Of a stretch of DNA of 64,000 bases, positions 27,058 to 35,377 are shown in pieces. Position 1 is the first letter of the stretch. Each line of letters begins with the position of its first letter. This DNA comes from Calothrix sp. NIES-4105 (GTDB taxonomy: Bacteria; Cyanobacteriota; Cyanobacteriia; Cyanobacteriales; Nostocaceae): positions 4,539,614 through 4,603,613 of the forward strand of contig NZ_AP018290.1 of NCBI RefSeq assembly GCF_002368415.1, in the 5' to 3' direction. A model generated the notes under the pieces. It was given only the letters and a program-made list of their open reading frames with translations, was not told the DNA's origin and made no database searches. The position numbers and the translations under genes are program-made.

Positions 27058-27366
27058 ATGGCTAACACAAACACTACAGAACTCCTTGAAGCCTTAGCTG
27101 CTGAAATTGGCGAAAATATATACATTGATATTGCAAAGTGGCACTTGTACTTATCGAATGCAAAATTGCATACAGTGGTCGCTGAAAAAATGTATCCATT
27201 ATTGACATCAAAGTCGGTAAGCGAAGACCGAGTTACTCAAATTCTACAATCCATTCCTGTAAAGATTGGTGGTGGCAGACGCGAACTACCTTTAAGCGAC
27301 TTACTACCACTTCAATGTCAGGTTAATTTAGTAGATATACTCGAAAAATTTCAGTATAACTTTTAG
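27058..27366 (+). CDS. DUF3181 family protein
   Basis: A 102-residue cytosolic protein of a family confined largely to cyanobacteria: TELLEALAAEIGENIYIDIA, KWHLYLSNAKLHTVVAEKMY and a C-terminal RRELPLSDLLPLQCQVNL. The function is unknown. TGAGG about 10 nt upstream supports the ATG at 27058. It is followed by a short gene in the same direction. Confidence 0.88.
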   Translation: MANTNTTELLEALAAEIGENIYIDIAKWHLYLSNAKLHTVVAEKMYPLLTSKSVSEDRVTQILQSIPVKIGGGRRELPLSDLLPLQCQVNLVDILEKFQYNF

Positions 27367-27456
27367 TAAATTTGATACACGTATTTTGAATAATACTTAA
27401 ATCTTCTCCGATAATTGCTTAATTAGAAGCATAATTTATATAGGAGAAGAAATTTT

Positions 27457-27677
27457 ATGTCCCAGTATCAGTTTCACGACGAGTATACCAAGAGCAGAAG
27501 TCGGCGACTCTTTAGGAAAAAAAAGCTTTAAAGTTGGGACTGATAGAAAGTTTTGTTGTGCCTTACTTTGCTGACTCTCGGCAATATTATATTGCAAATG
27601 AACAAGCTTCAAAACCGCTAACACCCGAACAAGCGTACATGCGATTAAAGACAATGGTCGAAAAAGCTGGTTATTAA
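27457..27677 (+). CDS. Small protein gene requiring a -1 frameshift at an A8 run (or frameshifted pseudogene)
   Basis: ATG at 27457 has a good AGGAG site 8-10 nt upstream. The zero frame reads MSQYQFHDEYTKSRSRRLFR, then KKKL and stops at 27529-27531. At 27517-27525 the sequence is AAAAAAAAG, in the zero frame AAA AAA AAG, the classical -1 slippery heptamer A AAA AAG. After a -1 slip the frame continues for 50 more codons (GCT TTA ... PLTPEQAYMRLKTMVEKAGY, stop 27675-27677) with clear protein-like composition, giving 73 residues. A strong terminator follows. Either this is programmed frameshifting/transcriptional slippage or a one-base loss in an A9 run. The family is not recognised. Confidence 0.6.
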
Positions 27678-27701
27678 TAGTTTATAAGTTCGCACGGAAA
27701 T

Positions 27702-27729
27702 ACCCGGTTTTTTTAACAAACCGGGTTTT
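27702..27729 (+). terminator. Intrinsic terminator
   Basis: A 9-bp stem ACCCGGTTT / AAACCGGGT around a 7-nt loop, followed by a short T run, 25 bp after the frameshifted small gene. Its presence suggests the small gene is expressed. Confidence 0.8.
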
Positions 27730-27844
27730 AATTATTGACTAATTATTTACGTTTTACAACGTTACTGTAGATTTGCCCAGATAATAATGATTTTATTTTT
27801 CACTCTTTAAATAATTTTAGTATCGAGTAGTAACCGCGCGTAAC

Positions 27845-28522
27845 CTAAGCTACAAAGGCGCCACTCGGAATTGGCACAAGTTGAGGAGTAGACAAGCAGG
27901 TACCTTGTCTATACCAAACCCCCTCAGCTTCAAAAGCCTCAAATTGAGTTGTTAAAATTGCCCAAGCTTGCTCATTTAACCCAGCTGAGTAAGTCCAGGT
28001 AAATTGCCTGTCTTGATGCAGTCGTCGTTCAAGTTCCTCCAAGTCCTCTGGTAGCCAAAAGCGAGTCATGACTCTCTGGGTGGCTACCTCTGGAGATGTT
28101 TGTAACATATCAGCCATCGGCTGATTAACGATAATTTGCTTGCGGGTATCCTGTCTAACAATGCTAATTGGTCGCTCGCACTCAGCTGCTACAATCATCC
28201 GACGCAATAATCCAACTGGCATTTCCAACTGGCTGCAAAAAACGGCGCCTTCAGTGCGTAAAATTTGCTCGGCAGTTTCGGATGGTGTAGGAGCAGATTC
28301 CGAAGACATCCACGAGTAAAACTCAATCGGATGCTTACAGCGTCTCCATCCAATCCGAACCTTGCCATTAAACTTTGCTGCCGTATCGCTCAAAGCTTCT
28401 CCGTAACTTTGAGCCAGATGAGTTGCGTCTCGCTTAGTAGGAGCAACAATGGAAACTCCTTCGTAAGAGATTTTATAGTCCCAACCAGGTAAATTCAGAA
28501 TCTTAAGAATACTCGCACTCAC
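27845..28522 (-). CDS. PAS-like domain protein (unassigned)
   Basis: A 225-residue cytosolic protein. Residues 110-215 resemble a PAS sensor fold: RPISIVRQDTRKQIIVNQPM, a WLPEDLEELERRL segment and a final RQGTC-type strand. No kinase, GGDEF or other output domain follows, so any signal would be passed to a partner. It overlaps by 20 bp the upstream gene encoding an RHH/HTH-like protein, making that protein the likely partner. The PAS call is by pattern only. Confidence 0.5.
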   Translation of the reverse strand: MSASILKILNLPGWDYKISYEGVSIVAPTKRDATHLAQSYGEALSDTAAKFNGKVRIGWRRCKHPIEFYSWMSSESAPTPSETAEQILRTEGAVFCSQLEMPVGLLRRMIVAAECERPISIVRQDTRKQIIVNQPMADMLQTSPEVATQRVMTRFWLPEDLEELERRLHQDRQFTWTYSAGLNEQAWAILTTQFEAFEAEGVWYRQGTCLSTPQLVPIPSGAFVA

Positions 28523-28952
28523 CTTCTTTTATACCTCCAGTATATTTATATAGTTTTACACCAGTTAAACTACTTTCCACGGAAACTTTATACGTTTCTT
28601 GCCAAATCATTTTCTTTTCTTCCTCTGTTAAAGCTAGAGCAGATGTGATAATGGCAAAGTCGCCTGGTGTTGGTAGTACTTCCCCTTTTGCTATTGCCTG
28701 CAAATTCTTAACGCCACAGCGCTTGAGTTTCGGCATGTTGACTCGCACCAAGTCCGCTATCGTCTTTGGAGCGTGCGATTCTAAATCGTCCGACACACCC
28801 TTAGAAGCAACCCACTCATATAGAATTTCCTCAAGAACATCACTTTGTGACAAACCCTCACGAGCGCAAATACTCTTGAAAGTCCGTGCTAGAGTGCTTG
28901 GTACATAACCGCTGACTTGCTTATATTCGTCAGAACGTCTTCTGTCAGTCAT
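28503..28952 (-). CDS. RHH/HTH-like regulator upstream of PAS-like gene
   Basis: A 149-residue protein. Residues about 10-50 (SGYVPSTLARTFKSICAREG, then LSQSDVLEEILYEWV) look like a ribbon-helix-helix segment. Residues about 65-115 (IADLVRVNMPKLKRCGVKNL, then KGEVLPTPGDFAIITSALAL and TEEEK) resemble an XRE-type helix-turn-helix. Together they suggest a DNA-binding regulator. The downstream PAS-like gene overlaps it by 20 bp. A TTGACA-like and TATAAA-like pair near 29055-29085 could be its or a divergent promoter. No known family name is assigned. Confidence 0.5.
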   Translation of the reverse strand: MTDRRRSDEYKQVSGYVPSTLARTFKSICAREGLSQSDVLEEILYEWVASKGVSDDLESHAPKTIADLVRVNMPKLKRCGVKNLQAIAKGEVLPTPGDFAIITSALALTEEEKKMIWQETYKVSVESSLTGVKLYKYTGGIKEGECEYS

Positions 28953-29411
28953 TTTTTCGACTGTCCTCCTAGTGTTTTATCCAACGCTTGTTCCTATTTT
29001 CTCTCATGACACCTAAAAATCAAGACATTTTGTGCCAAAATTTTTAAATGACATATTGACATTAAAAAATGACAAGAGTTAGTATAAAAGTGTAGAGTAA
29101 TAAGTGGCTGAAGAAAAAGAATGGTAGGACACCCTAACAGCTAGCTCCCCGTGCTTGCTGCTAGCTTAAAACCAAAACAAGGAATCCGAGGTCTTTTCTA
29201 GTTATGTATCTAGTATATATGCTGTCTCTTACTTACGCAATACCTGTTAACTTAAGTACCTTACTTATTTTGTCTTCATAAAAATAATTGTACTTCGTTA
29301 TGGCGCAGTCCGACCCAGGACTAACTGACTTGTATCAACCAGCGTGCAGTGACGCCATACTCGCTTACTACCAAACGTATAAATTTCATGGTATTAAATC
29401 GACGAACCTGC
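28953..29411. promoter_or_regulatory. Divergent intergenic region
   Basis: About 460 bp between the RHH/HTH-like gene (leftward) and the next plus-strand gene. It contains TTGACA-like (TATTGACAT) and TATAAA-like sequences near 29053-29086. A 43-codon frame (29300-29431) overlaps the start of the next gene but has no support. Nothing else is recognised. Confidence 0.35.
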
Positions 29412-29726
29412 ATGACACAACTAACTTTTAGCGAATTTATCCATCCGTCATCTAATTTTCCCAACGTGGCGAACCATTATGGTAGTGATGAGCCAATGAT
29501 GGACGTATACACGATGGCAGGTCTAATCTTGTACTCTGCTTGTGCGAATAACAACCTGAACGCGAAAGCGAACACCCTCGAAGTATCAGCAGTTAATGCC
29601 GGACTAGTAGATGTCCGGTCATTATTCGAGCAGTGTCAGGCAGGAGATAGAACAGCCATATTAGAGATGATAGGGCTAATGGCAGCAGGATTAGAGAACA
29701 GAATTCAAAAGCTTGAACCCGTCTAA
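29412..29726 (+). CDS. Hypothetical protein
   Basis: About 104 residues from the ATG at 29412 (MTQLTFSEFIHPSSNF onward); longer starts at 29391 and GTG 29349 are possible, and none has a clear ribosome site. The body contains DVYTMAGLILYSACANNN and a C-terminal helical LFEQCQAGDRTAILEMIGLM. No motif or family is recognised. A clear intrinsic terminator 40 bp after the stop supports it as a real gene. Confidence 0.5.
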   Translation: MTQLTFSEFIHPSSNFPNVANHYGSDEPMMDVYTMAGLILYSACANNNLNAKANTLEVSAVNAGLVDVRSLFEQCQAGDRTAILEMIGLMAAGLENRIQKLEPV

Positions 29727-29765
29727 AAACGGCGTTTGAGGATGGTTTAATTGCATAGGAAACGT

Positions 29766-29800
29766 CAGAGACATGTTTTGCGTGCCTCTGTTTTTTTTTT
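29766..29800 (+). terminator. Intrinsic terminator with T10 tail
   Basis: Stem CAGAGACATG / CGTGCCTCTG (one mismatch and one G-T pair) around TTTTG, followed by ten consecutive T. It lies 40 bp after the stop of the 29412-29726 gene. Confidence 0.8.
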
Positions 29801-29811
29801 GGCATTGTGGC

Positions 29812-29834
29812 ATAGGCGTCAAAAGCCTGTGCTT
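29812..29834. repeat. Dispersed GCATAGGCGTC hairpin repeat
   Basis: GCATAGGCGTCAAAAGCCTGTGC-type element, the same as at 45285-45307, with 8-bp imperfect arms. Confidence 0.65.
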
Positions 29835-29970
29835 TAATTTTTCGTAAGTCAGGCGCCTCTTGGTCAACCCCCATATATAATCTTCACCACGCCCGTCACA
29901 GAGGAACAGAGGGAGCCTTTTTATAAACAATATGCTGAAGAGCAAAGTTATCCGCACTCCAAACCCCCCT

Positions 29971-30175
29971 CATTCATGGCCTACCGTGTACACACAAGTC
30001 CTTCAAATTTGCTTAAGAACCAAATAACCCTTAACTTTCCTTTCTTTCTTTCTTTGTGACATGCAGTGACCTTTGTGGTTCATTAAAGGGATAAACCACA
30101 AAGACACTAAGGACACAAAGAGTGGATACGAGAAGGATAAGAAGATGTGTGTACACCGTAGCATTCATGGCGGGG
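29971..30175. repeat. Composite repeat with CACAAAG units
   Basis: The core (30036-30121) has CTTTGTG/CCTTTGTGG units facing CCACAAAG/GGACACAAAG units. It is framed by GTGTACACAC (29986-29995) and GTGTGTACAC (30147-30156), and CATTCATGGC occurs on both sides (29971, 30163). CACAAAG-type units recur at 45361-45392 and 61343-61374. The rest of 29835-30628 has no recognisable gene. Confidence 0.55.
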
Positions 30176-30628
30176 ATGAAAGCACATAGAATGGCTAAAG
30201 CCATCAATCATATTATAAGAGAGTAGAATCGGCGCCATTTGCTATCCTTTCTATTCGATAAACAGCAAATTGTTTAGAAATAATACTTTTTCAATACTTT
30301 TTAATATAAACGTGATATTTACTCGCCTACTTAAGTAATATTTGGTAGCTATATATGACACTAAAAAATCTGTCATCATCGCTATTGACGGAATTTACTG
30401 AAAAATGATTGTGCCAAATCAAAATCCGGCATACAGCCCATTGATGATTAGTTAAAAATACTGCATTGGAAAGCAAAAAATAATTGAAAATATAACCGTA
30501 AATATTCGTAAATACAACAGAAATTTATACAAAATAACTGTTTGTTTACACCTTTTTAATTTTTATGAGTTTATTATCTAAACATAGTTGATAAATTCAC
30601 CTAAGTGAATCCAACTAGGTAAAAAGAA

Positions 30629-30754
30629 TCAATACTCAAACTCTCCGTTTGACAGGGATTGCATCAACTTACTTAAGTTATCAGTATCTATATCTACCCA
30701 TTTACGGCTATATTTTTCGCAGTCAAATATAGCTAATCTAATTAAATCACTTTT
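30629..30754 (-). pseudogene. Gene remnant, C-terminal fragment
   Basis: An open frame of 41 codons reading KSDLIRLAIFDCEKYSRKWV, then DIDTDNLSKLMQSLSNGEFE and Tyr before TGA. The composition and regular helix pattern are strongly protein-like, but there is no start codon; the frame is closed upstream by TAA just below the Uma2 stop. Either a decayed gene or a non-canonical start. Confidence 0.4.
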
Positions 30755-30777
30755 TTAGAATCTCCAATTTTTGTTAT

Positions 30778-31419
30778 TCAGGGTGAATCTTTTTTTGTAA
30801 TATTTCTTAACTCTCTAATTGCTGTACTGGCATTAGTATCGCGCGCTTTTTGTAAAGTATTTTGAACAATATCTAACACATTGATATTTGGAAAATAGTT
30901 ACTGAAAGGCTTGAGAGTATACGCATTACCTTCTAACTGATAAATGGATAGTTGATTTCTTCTGAACAACCAAACTTCAGGCACTTTGTAAGGCAAATAA
31001 TCATTAATATCTGTATAGCTAGTGACATCGATTTCGATAGCTAAATCAGGTGATGGGTCAACACCCCAATTAATCCTATCTTTACCTGCTACAGCAGCCC
31101 AATTATCAATATAGAAACAGTAATCTGGTTCTACACCACTGACTTCTGCTATTTCCATTGTAATGGGCGTAAATGCTTCATAATTTTGTTCTAAGTTATC
31201 TAACAAAGCAATTACAATCATCGATATAATATGGACATCGCGTCCATGTTTAGGTAACGGTGACATTAACAAAATTTCCCCAGGTCGATATTTTATGCGT
31301 GGTGAAGGTCTATCTCCTAACTGCTGGCATAATTTTTGATAGTCTTGCCAACTGGCAGGAAACCGCATTACTGTACCTGGGGGTAAGTGAATTTTTTCTG
31401 GTGTTACAACGGCAAACAT
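30778..31419 (-). CDS. Uma2 family (DUF820) putative nuclease
   Basis: About 213 residues starting MFAVVTPEKIHLPPGTVMRF. It has the Uma2/PD-(D/E)XK-like core: RYRPGEILLMSPLPKHG, EVSGVEPDYCFYI, PDLAIEIDVTS and YKVPEVWLF. These proteins are extremely numerous in cyanobacteria and their activity is mostly unproved. An upstream in-frame codon at 31515 is rejected because it lies inside the SDR gene and lacks family similarity. Here the ExK region reads IDVTSYTD, a common variant. Confidence 0.85.
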   Translation of the reverse strand: MFAVVTPEKIHLPPGTVMRFPASWQDYQKLCQQLGDRPSPRIKYRPGEILLMSPLPKHGRDVHIISMIVIALLDNLEQNYEAFTPITMEIAEVSGVEPDYCFYIDNWAAVAGKDRINWGVDPSPDLAIEIDVTSYTDINDYLPYKVPEVWLFRRNQLSIYQLEGNAYTLKPFSNYFPNINVLDIVQNTLQKARDTNASTAIRELRNITKKDSP

Positions 31420-31469
31420 AAACTTGAGTATTTCCCAATTGCAGCGAATAGCTTTATTGTATCTTCCCC

Positions 31470-32210
31470 CTAAGCTATTCCTCCGTTGACGCGAATGTTT
31501 TGCCCGGTTATCCACCGCGCGTCATCGCTAGCTAAAAATGCTACCACCGAGGCTATATCTTGAACTTGACCAAGGCGCCCAAGTGCTGCCATTTGGGCAA
31601 GGTGGTTAATTGTTTCTTCGCTTTTACCTTCGCGAAATAATTCTGTGTCAGTAGGCCCAGGAGAAACAACATTTACTGTAATACCTTTACTTCCAAGTTC
31701 TTTTGCTAGTACGCGCGTCATTTGTTCGACGGCGCCCTTAGTTGCTACATAAGCACTGTAAGTAGGCAACATCATCGCGGTAGTACTTGAAGAGAAATTT
31801 ATTATACGCCCACCGTCTGCCATGCGAAGCGCTGCTTGTTGACAAGCAAAATATGTACCTTTGACGTTAATATCAAATATTTTGTCAAAGTCTTCTTCAG
31901 TAACTTCTGTAATTGGCTTATATATAATTACGCCTGCATTATTAACTAAAATATCAACTTTGCCAAATTTCTCAATAGAGGAGTCAAAAAGTTTTTTTAT
32001 TTCCGAAATTTTACTTACATCGGCTTGAATTGGATACGCTTCAACACCTAATACTCTAATCTCTTCGACTGTTTGTTGTGCTTTTTGTGCATTCCCAGCA
32101 TAGTTAACAATAATAGAGGCGCCTGACTTTGCTAATTTTAAAGCTATAGCTCTGCCAATTCCTCGCGAGGCGCCTGTGACGATTGCTACTTTTCCTGCTA
32201 ATTGAGACAT
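31470..32210 (-). CDS. Short-chain dehydrogenase/reductase
   Basis: A 246-residue classical SDR. The cofactor motif TGASRGIG (residues 12-19), NNAG, and the catalytic Ser-Tyr-Lys in INFSSSTT and YSAYVATKG are all present, as is the C-terminal WITGQNIRVNGGIA. The pattern after the second strand (NYAGNAQ) suggests NADPH preference. It is of FabG/glucose-dehydrogenase type, but the substrate is unknown. It precedes the Uma2 gene by 50 bp. Confidence 0.9.
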   Translation of the reverse strand: MSQLAGKVAIVTGASRGIGRAIALKLAKSGASIIVNYAGNAQKAQQTVEEIRVLGVEAYPIQADVSKISEIKKLFDSSIEKFGKVDILVNNAGVIIYKPITEVTEEDFDKIFDINVKGTYFACQQAALRMADGGRIINFSSSTTAMMLPTYSAYVATKGAVEQMTRVLAKELGSKGITVNVVSPGPTDTELFREGKSEETINHLAQMAALGRLGQVQDIASVVAFLASDDARWITGQNIRVNGGIA

Positions 32211-32232
32211 GATGTTTGGTAGTAATTAGTAC

Positions 32233-32249
32233 GGTGGGCAGTGCCCACC
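32233..32249. repeat. GGTGGGCAGTGCCCACC palindromic repeat
   Basis: A perfect 8-bp-armed palindrome between the SDR and pirin genes. Two further copies lie at about 53154-53170 and 53197-53213. It is a dispersed intergenic element and a likely terminator-like stem. Confidence 0.7.
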
Positions 32250-32254
32250 CTACA

Positions 32255-32968
32255 TTACCCTAAATCGAACAACAATATTTCTCCACCTACACTAGTGCTA
32301 ATTTCTAATTGTTCGGCGCCATTAATTTGTACACCATCACCCGCGCGTAGTTCTTCACCGTTAAGGTTAACTACACCTTTTGCAACTTGTAACCAAGCAT
32401 AGCGATGTGGCTGAACTTGATAGTTTACAGTATCACCGGAATTTAAAACCGATACATACAAATCTACGTCTTGGTAAATTTTTACTGCACCATCACGTCC
32501 ATCTTTGGCACCTATCAAACGCAACTTCCCAGTACGTTCTTCAATGGAAAATGCCTTTTGCTCATATCTAGGTTCTAAATTTTGTTGGTTAGGTAAAATC
32601 CAAATTTGTAGCAAGTGAACTGGCTCAGTTTTAGAGTGATTATACTCACTATGCCTAATTCCAGTTCCCGCACTCATAATTTGCGCTTCTCCTGGAAGAA
32701 TTACCGAACCAGTACCCAAACTATCTTTATGTTCTAGCGCTCCTTCTAATACATATGTAAGAATTTCCATGTCTTTATGACCATGAGTTGCAAACCCTGC
32801 TCCAGGCGCCACACGGTCATCATTAATAACTCGTAAACTACGGAAACCCATCCGGTTTGGGTCGTAAAAGTTGCCAAAAGAAAAAGTATGACGACTATCA
32901 AGCCAACCAATTTGCGTAGTACCGCGCGCGTTTCTATCATGAATTAAATGTGTAACTGTTTGAGTCAT
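32255..32968 (-). CDS. Pirin family protein
   Basis: About 237 residues from ATG at 32968 ([20 protein letters not shown]), supported by AGGGGGAAT just upstream. The pirin N-terminal cupin is clear: [40 protein letters not shown], and [18 protein letters not shown] with the metal-binding His and Glu. Some pirins are quercetin dioxygenases; the role here is unknown. A longer in-frame extension to 33127 is translated from a dispersed CTCTGTG repeat and is rejected. Confidence 0.92.
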   Translation of the reverse strand: MTQTVTHLIHDRNARGTTQIGWLDSRHTFSFGNFYDPNRMGFRSLRVINDDRVAPGAGFATHGHKDMEILTYVLEGALEHKDSLGTGSVILPGEAQIMSAGTGIRHSEYNHSKTEPVHLLQIWILPNQQNLEPRYEQKAFSIEERTGKLRLIGAKDGRDGAVKIYQDVDLYVSVLNSGDTVNYQVQPHRYAWLQVAKGVVNLNGEELRAGDGVQINGAEQLEISTSVGGEILLFDLG

Positions 32969-33011
32969 AATTCCCCCTAATAAAAAATATCTTGTATTCC
33001 TTCTCCCTCTT

Positions 33012-33273
33012 CTCTGTGTCTCTGTGTCTCTGTGGTAAAGAGAAGCAAATCGTTTTTTGTATATTTCTATATTAGATAACTTGACAAAAAATGAAAAGTA
33101 CGCACTCGAAAGTAACGTACTTACCAAAAGGATACTATTGAAAAAGTTATGAGTAATGAGTGCGCTCGTGCTGAGTTATTAGTTATGACATCCTTTGTAT
33201 TTGCTCCTCACTCCTCACTTCTAACTCCTCATTTCTAACTCCTCACTCAGCACTCAGCACTCAGCACTTTCAA
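33012..33273. repeat. Intergenic repeat cluster
   Basis: CTCTGTGTCTCTGTGTCTC tandem units (33012-33035) related to the CACAGAGACACAGAG elements at 45326-45358 and 59246-59274, and then a GTGCTGA-type block (33150-33273) with GAACTCCTCACT-like and CTCAGCACTCAGCACTC units. The segment lies between the pirin and Dps genes. Confidence 0.7.
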
Positions 33274-33277
33274 CTCT

Positions 33278-33841
33278 TTAATTAACACCAACAGTATCTA
33301 GATTTCTCGCAGTAGCAGGCGCCCCATTACTGGTAGTGCTAGAAGCTTGTAGGTGCGCTTCAAGGAACCATAAACGCTTGTCAATGGTGCGTGAAACTTC
33401 AGTGTACAAGTCAGATGTGTCAACATCGCCTAGTTCATCTGTAGTGTCAATAGCCTCACGCAAATGTTTCGCGTAGGGTCCAAAACGTTCTGCAAGAGAT
33501 GTTACATGCTCCATGCCTGTTAAAATTTCGGTGGGATATTCTGACAAAATTGAATTTTCAGCTGCCATGCGAACAGTTCCCATCGCATAACCACCTAAAG
33601 CGGTAATACGTTCGGCAAACATATCAACATATTCTTCAAGTTCACCAGCAATCTCATCGAACAATTCATGTAATTGGTAGAAGTCACTTCCTTTTACGTT
33701 CCAATGTGCTTGCTTTGTTTGACTCTTTAAATCGGATGTAGCTGCTAGAGTCTTATTAAGTAATACTACTATCTGTTTACGAGCATCTGTTGGAATATCG
33801 ATGCGGGTAGGATAAAGTCTTGATGCTAGATTGCCACTCAT
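33278..33841 (-). CDS. dps: Dps family DNA-protecting ferritin
   Basis: A 187-residue protein that would form a dodecameric iron-storing shell protecting DNA from oxidative damage. The ferroxidase signature is clear: SQTKQAHWNVKGSDFYQLHE with the His ligand, and LFDEIAGELEEYVDMFAERI with Asp/Glu ligands. N-terminal and C-terminal extensions (about 20 residues each) are slightly longer than usual. It stands alone; its promoter would be in the about 150 bp to the right. Cyanobacterial genomes often carry several Dps paralogues. Confidence 0.93.
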   Translation of the reverse strand: MSGNLASRLYPTRIDIPTDARKQIVVLLNKTLAATSDLKSQTKQAHWNVKGSDFYQLHELFDEIAGELEEYVDMFAERITALGGYAMGTVRMAAENSILSEYPTEILTGMEHVTSLAERFGPYAKHLREAIDTTDELGDVDTSDLYTEVSRTIDKRLWFLEAHLQASSTTSNGAPATARNLDTVGVN

Positions 33842-33991
33842 TAGTTTCTCTCGTTTTCGGATCGACTAGATAAGTCTACTAATATTCCACCGCTTTTCAA
33901 AACTCTCTAGCGATAGATGGGGGTAATGGGTTAGATGATTTATAATTTCGCCTTAATATATAAAAAAAGGGGAAGACCCCTTTTATATAAA

Positions 33992-34240
33992 CTAAGCAAT
34001 TTTACGCGGTATGCATAGAATAGTAATATTGCTATATCCAGGATAAACAATCACAAATTTTTCAATACCAATATCTAAGTAAGATAGTCTTTCTGCATCT
34101 TTAAGTACTGCTACTATAGATTCAGGAGTTTGGCAATGAATAAAAACGTTTTTTTGTATCAGGTCAAATTTTAAGTGACAAACTCCCCACCAAGGAAATT
34201 TGTATGCTAAATACTGGGAAACTACTTGAATAACACTCAT
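33992..34240 (-). CDS. Small hypothetical protein
   Basis: About 82 residues starting MSVIQVVSQYLAYKF. It shows alternating beta-type stretches (WGVCHLKFDLIQ, NVFIHCQTPES and KFVIVYPG) without signal peptide or a long hydrophobic helix. The ATG at 34240 overlaps by one base the stop of an upstream open frame (TGATG). The family is not recognised. Confidence 0.5.
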   Translation of the reverse strand: MSVIQVVSQYLAYKFPWWGVCHLKFDLIQKNVFIHCQTPESIVAVLKDAERLSYLDIGIEKFVIVYPGYSNITILCIPRKIA

Positions 34241-34341
34241 CAATTCTTCAACTGTGTATAACTAACTTGAGATAAAGTTTTTTTGACAGCTTGCACCTGC
34301 TGATAATCTGTTTCTTCCCAAAAATTAGCGTCAAGCTTTGA
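34240..34341 (-). pseudogene. Start-less frame coupled to the small gene (remnant)
   Basis: A 33-codon open frame ending in QVQAVKKTLSQVSYTQLKN, with TGA overlapping the ATG of the downstream gene by one base. The residues FWEETDYQQ and the coupling suggest a genuine former gene. No start codon is available; its 5' end coincides with an inverted repeat TAGCGTCA / TGACGCTA (about 34326-34356). Confidence 0.35.
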
Positions 34342-34529
34342 TTAAAACTGACGCTATAGGACAAACGTCCCACAGAAACATATTTATAAGGTATACAGCT
34401 ATTATGTAAGTAATCAACACTAGCTTGTATAAAATTGTTATTGTTATTAGATTGGCATCAAAATTATAATATGACTTAACATTTAATATTTTTTTAATAT
34501 TTGAGTTATTAGAATTTATGATAATCAAT

Positions 34530-35363
34530 CTAATCTTCGATTTCTAATGCTAGTTGGTATATATAGCGACGAGGAAGCGAAGTTAAAAGTGCGATTTCAC
34601 GACTAGCTTGAGAACGCGCGATTCCCTGACTAATCATTTTTTGAAGTTCTGCCTTAATTTGACTTTCCTCTAGTTGGGTTTGATTTGTTACACCCCCAAC
34701 CAAAATAGTATATTCTCCTTGTGGTTCGCGTGAATTGTAGTGACGACAAGCTTCTTCAACTGTTCCCCGCCAAAATTCCTCATAATATTTAGTTAACTCC
34801 CGCGCGAGAACGATATGACGCTCTTGTCCCATAACTTCTGCTAAGTCTTGTAAAGTTGCGCGCAGACGGTGCGGCGATTCGTAGAAAATAATAGTTCGAG
34901 ACTCTGTAACCAGAAATTCCAACCGCTGGCGCCTTCCAAAAGTTTTGGGTGGTAAAAATCCCTCAAATACAAATTTATCAGTTGGCAAACCCCCTGCACT
35001 CAAAGCTGTAATTACAGCACTGGCGCCTGGAATCGGAATTACTTTAATATCAGATTCAATACAAGCTTTGACTAACTCATATCCAGGGTCAGAAATTCCT
35101 GGCATCCCCGCATCACTTACTAATGCAATAGTACTACCATTAATTAACTTTTGTAATAACTCCGGGATACGACTACTGCGGTTATGCTCATGGTAGCTAA
35201 CCTGTGGAGTCTTGATTTGAAAATGCTGAAGTAACTTGCCTGTATGACGTGTATCTTCCGCAGCAATCAAATCAACATTTTGTAAAGTTTGTACCGCGCG
35301 GAAAGTCATATCCTCAAGATTACCAATTGGTGTACCGACAACGTAAAGTGTTCCTGATGTCAT
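34530..35363 (-). CDS. rsmI: 16S rRNA (cytidine(1402)-2'-O)-methyltransferase
   Basis: About 277 residues of the tetrapyrrole-methylase fold. Signatures: GTLYVVGTPIGNLEDMTFRA at the N-terminus, AAEDTRHTGKLLQHF, SDAGMPGISDPGYELV, PGASAVITALSAGGLPTD, and YESPHRLRATLQDL. It 2'-O-methylates C1402 in 16S rRNA. The ATG at 35363 is chosen over a TTG at 35372. It is divergent from the PfkB gene with only 14 bp between, so the promoters overlap the coding ends. The C-terminal segment after residue 240 is the RsmI-specific helical tail. Confidence 0.95.
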   Translation of the reverse strand: MTSGTLYVVGTPIGNLEDMTFRAVQTLQNVDLIAAEDTRHTGKLLQHFQIKTPQVSYHEHNRSSRIPELLQKLINGSTIALVSDAGMPGISDPGYELVKACIESDIKVIPIPGASAVITALSAGGLPTDKFVFEGFLPPKTFGRRQRLEFLVTESRTIIFYESPHRLRATLQDLAEVMGQERHIVLARELTKYYEEFWRGTVEEACRHYNSREPQGEYTILVGGVTNQTQLEESQIKAELQKMISQGIARSQASREIALLTSLPRRYIYQLALEIED

Positions 35364-35377
35364 GAGAATCAAAAATA

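Noticed and set aside
29300-29431. 43-codon frame upstream of the 29412 gene
   Set aside because: No ribosome site, overlaps the next start, no family-like pattern.
31420-31515. N-terminal extension of the Uma2 gene
   Set aside because: It overlaps the SDR C-terminus and lacks family similarity; MFAVVTPEK at 31419 is the usual start.
32969-33127. N-terminal extension of the pirin gene
   Set aside because: It is translated from the CTCTGTG dispersed repeat; pirin similarity and a good AGGGGG site begin at 32968.
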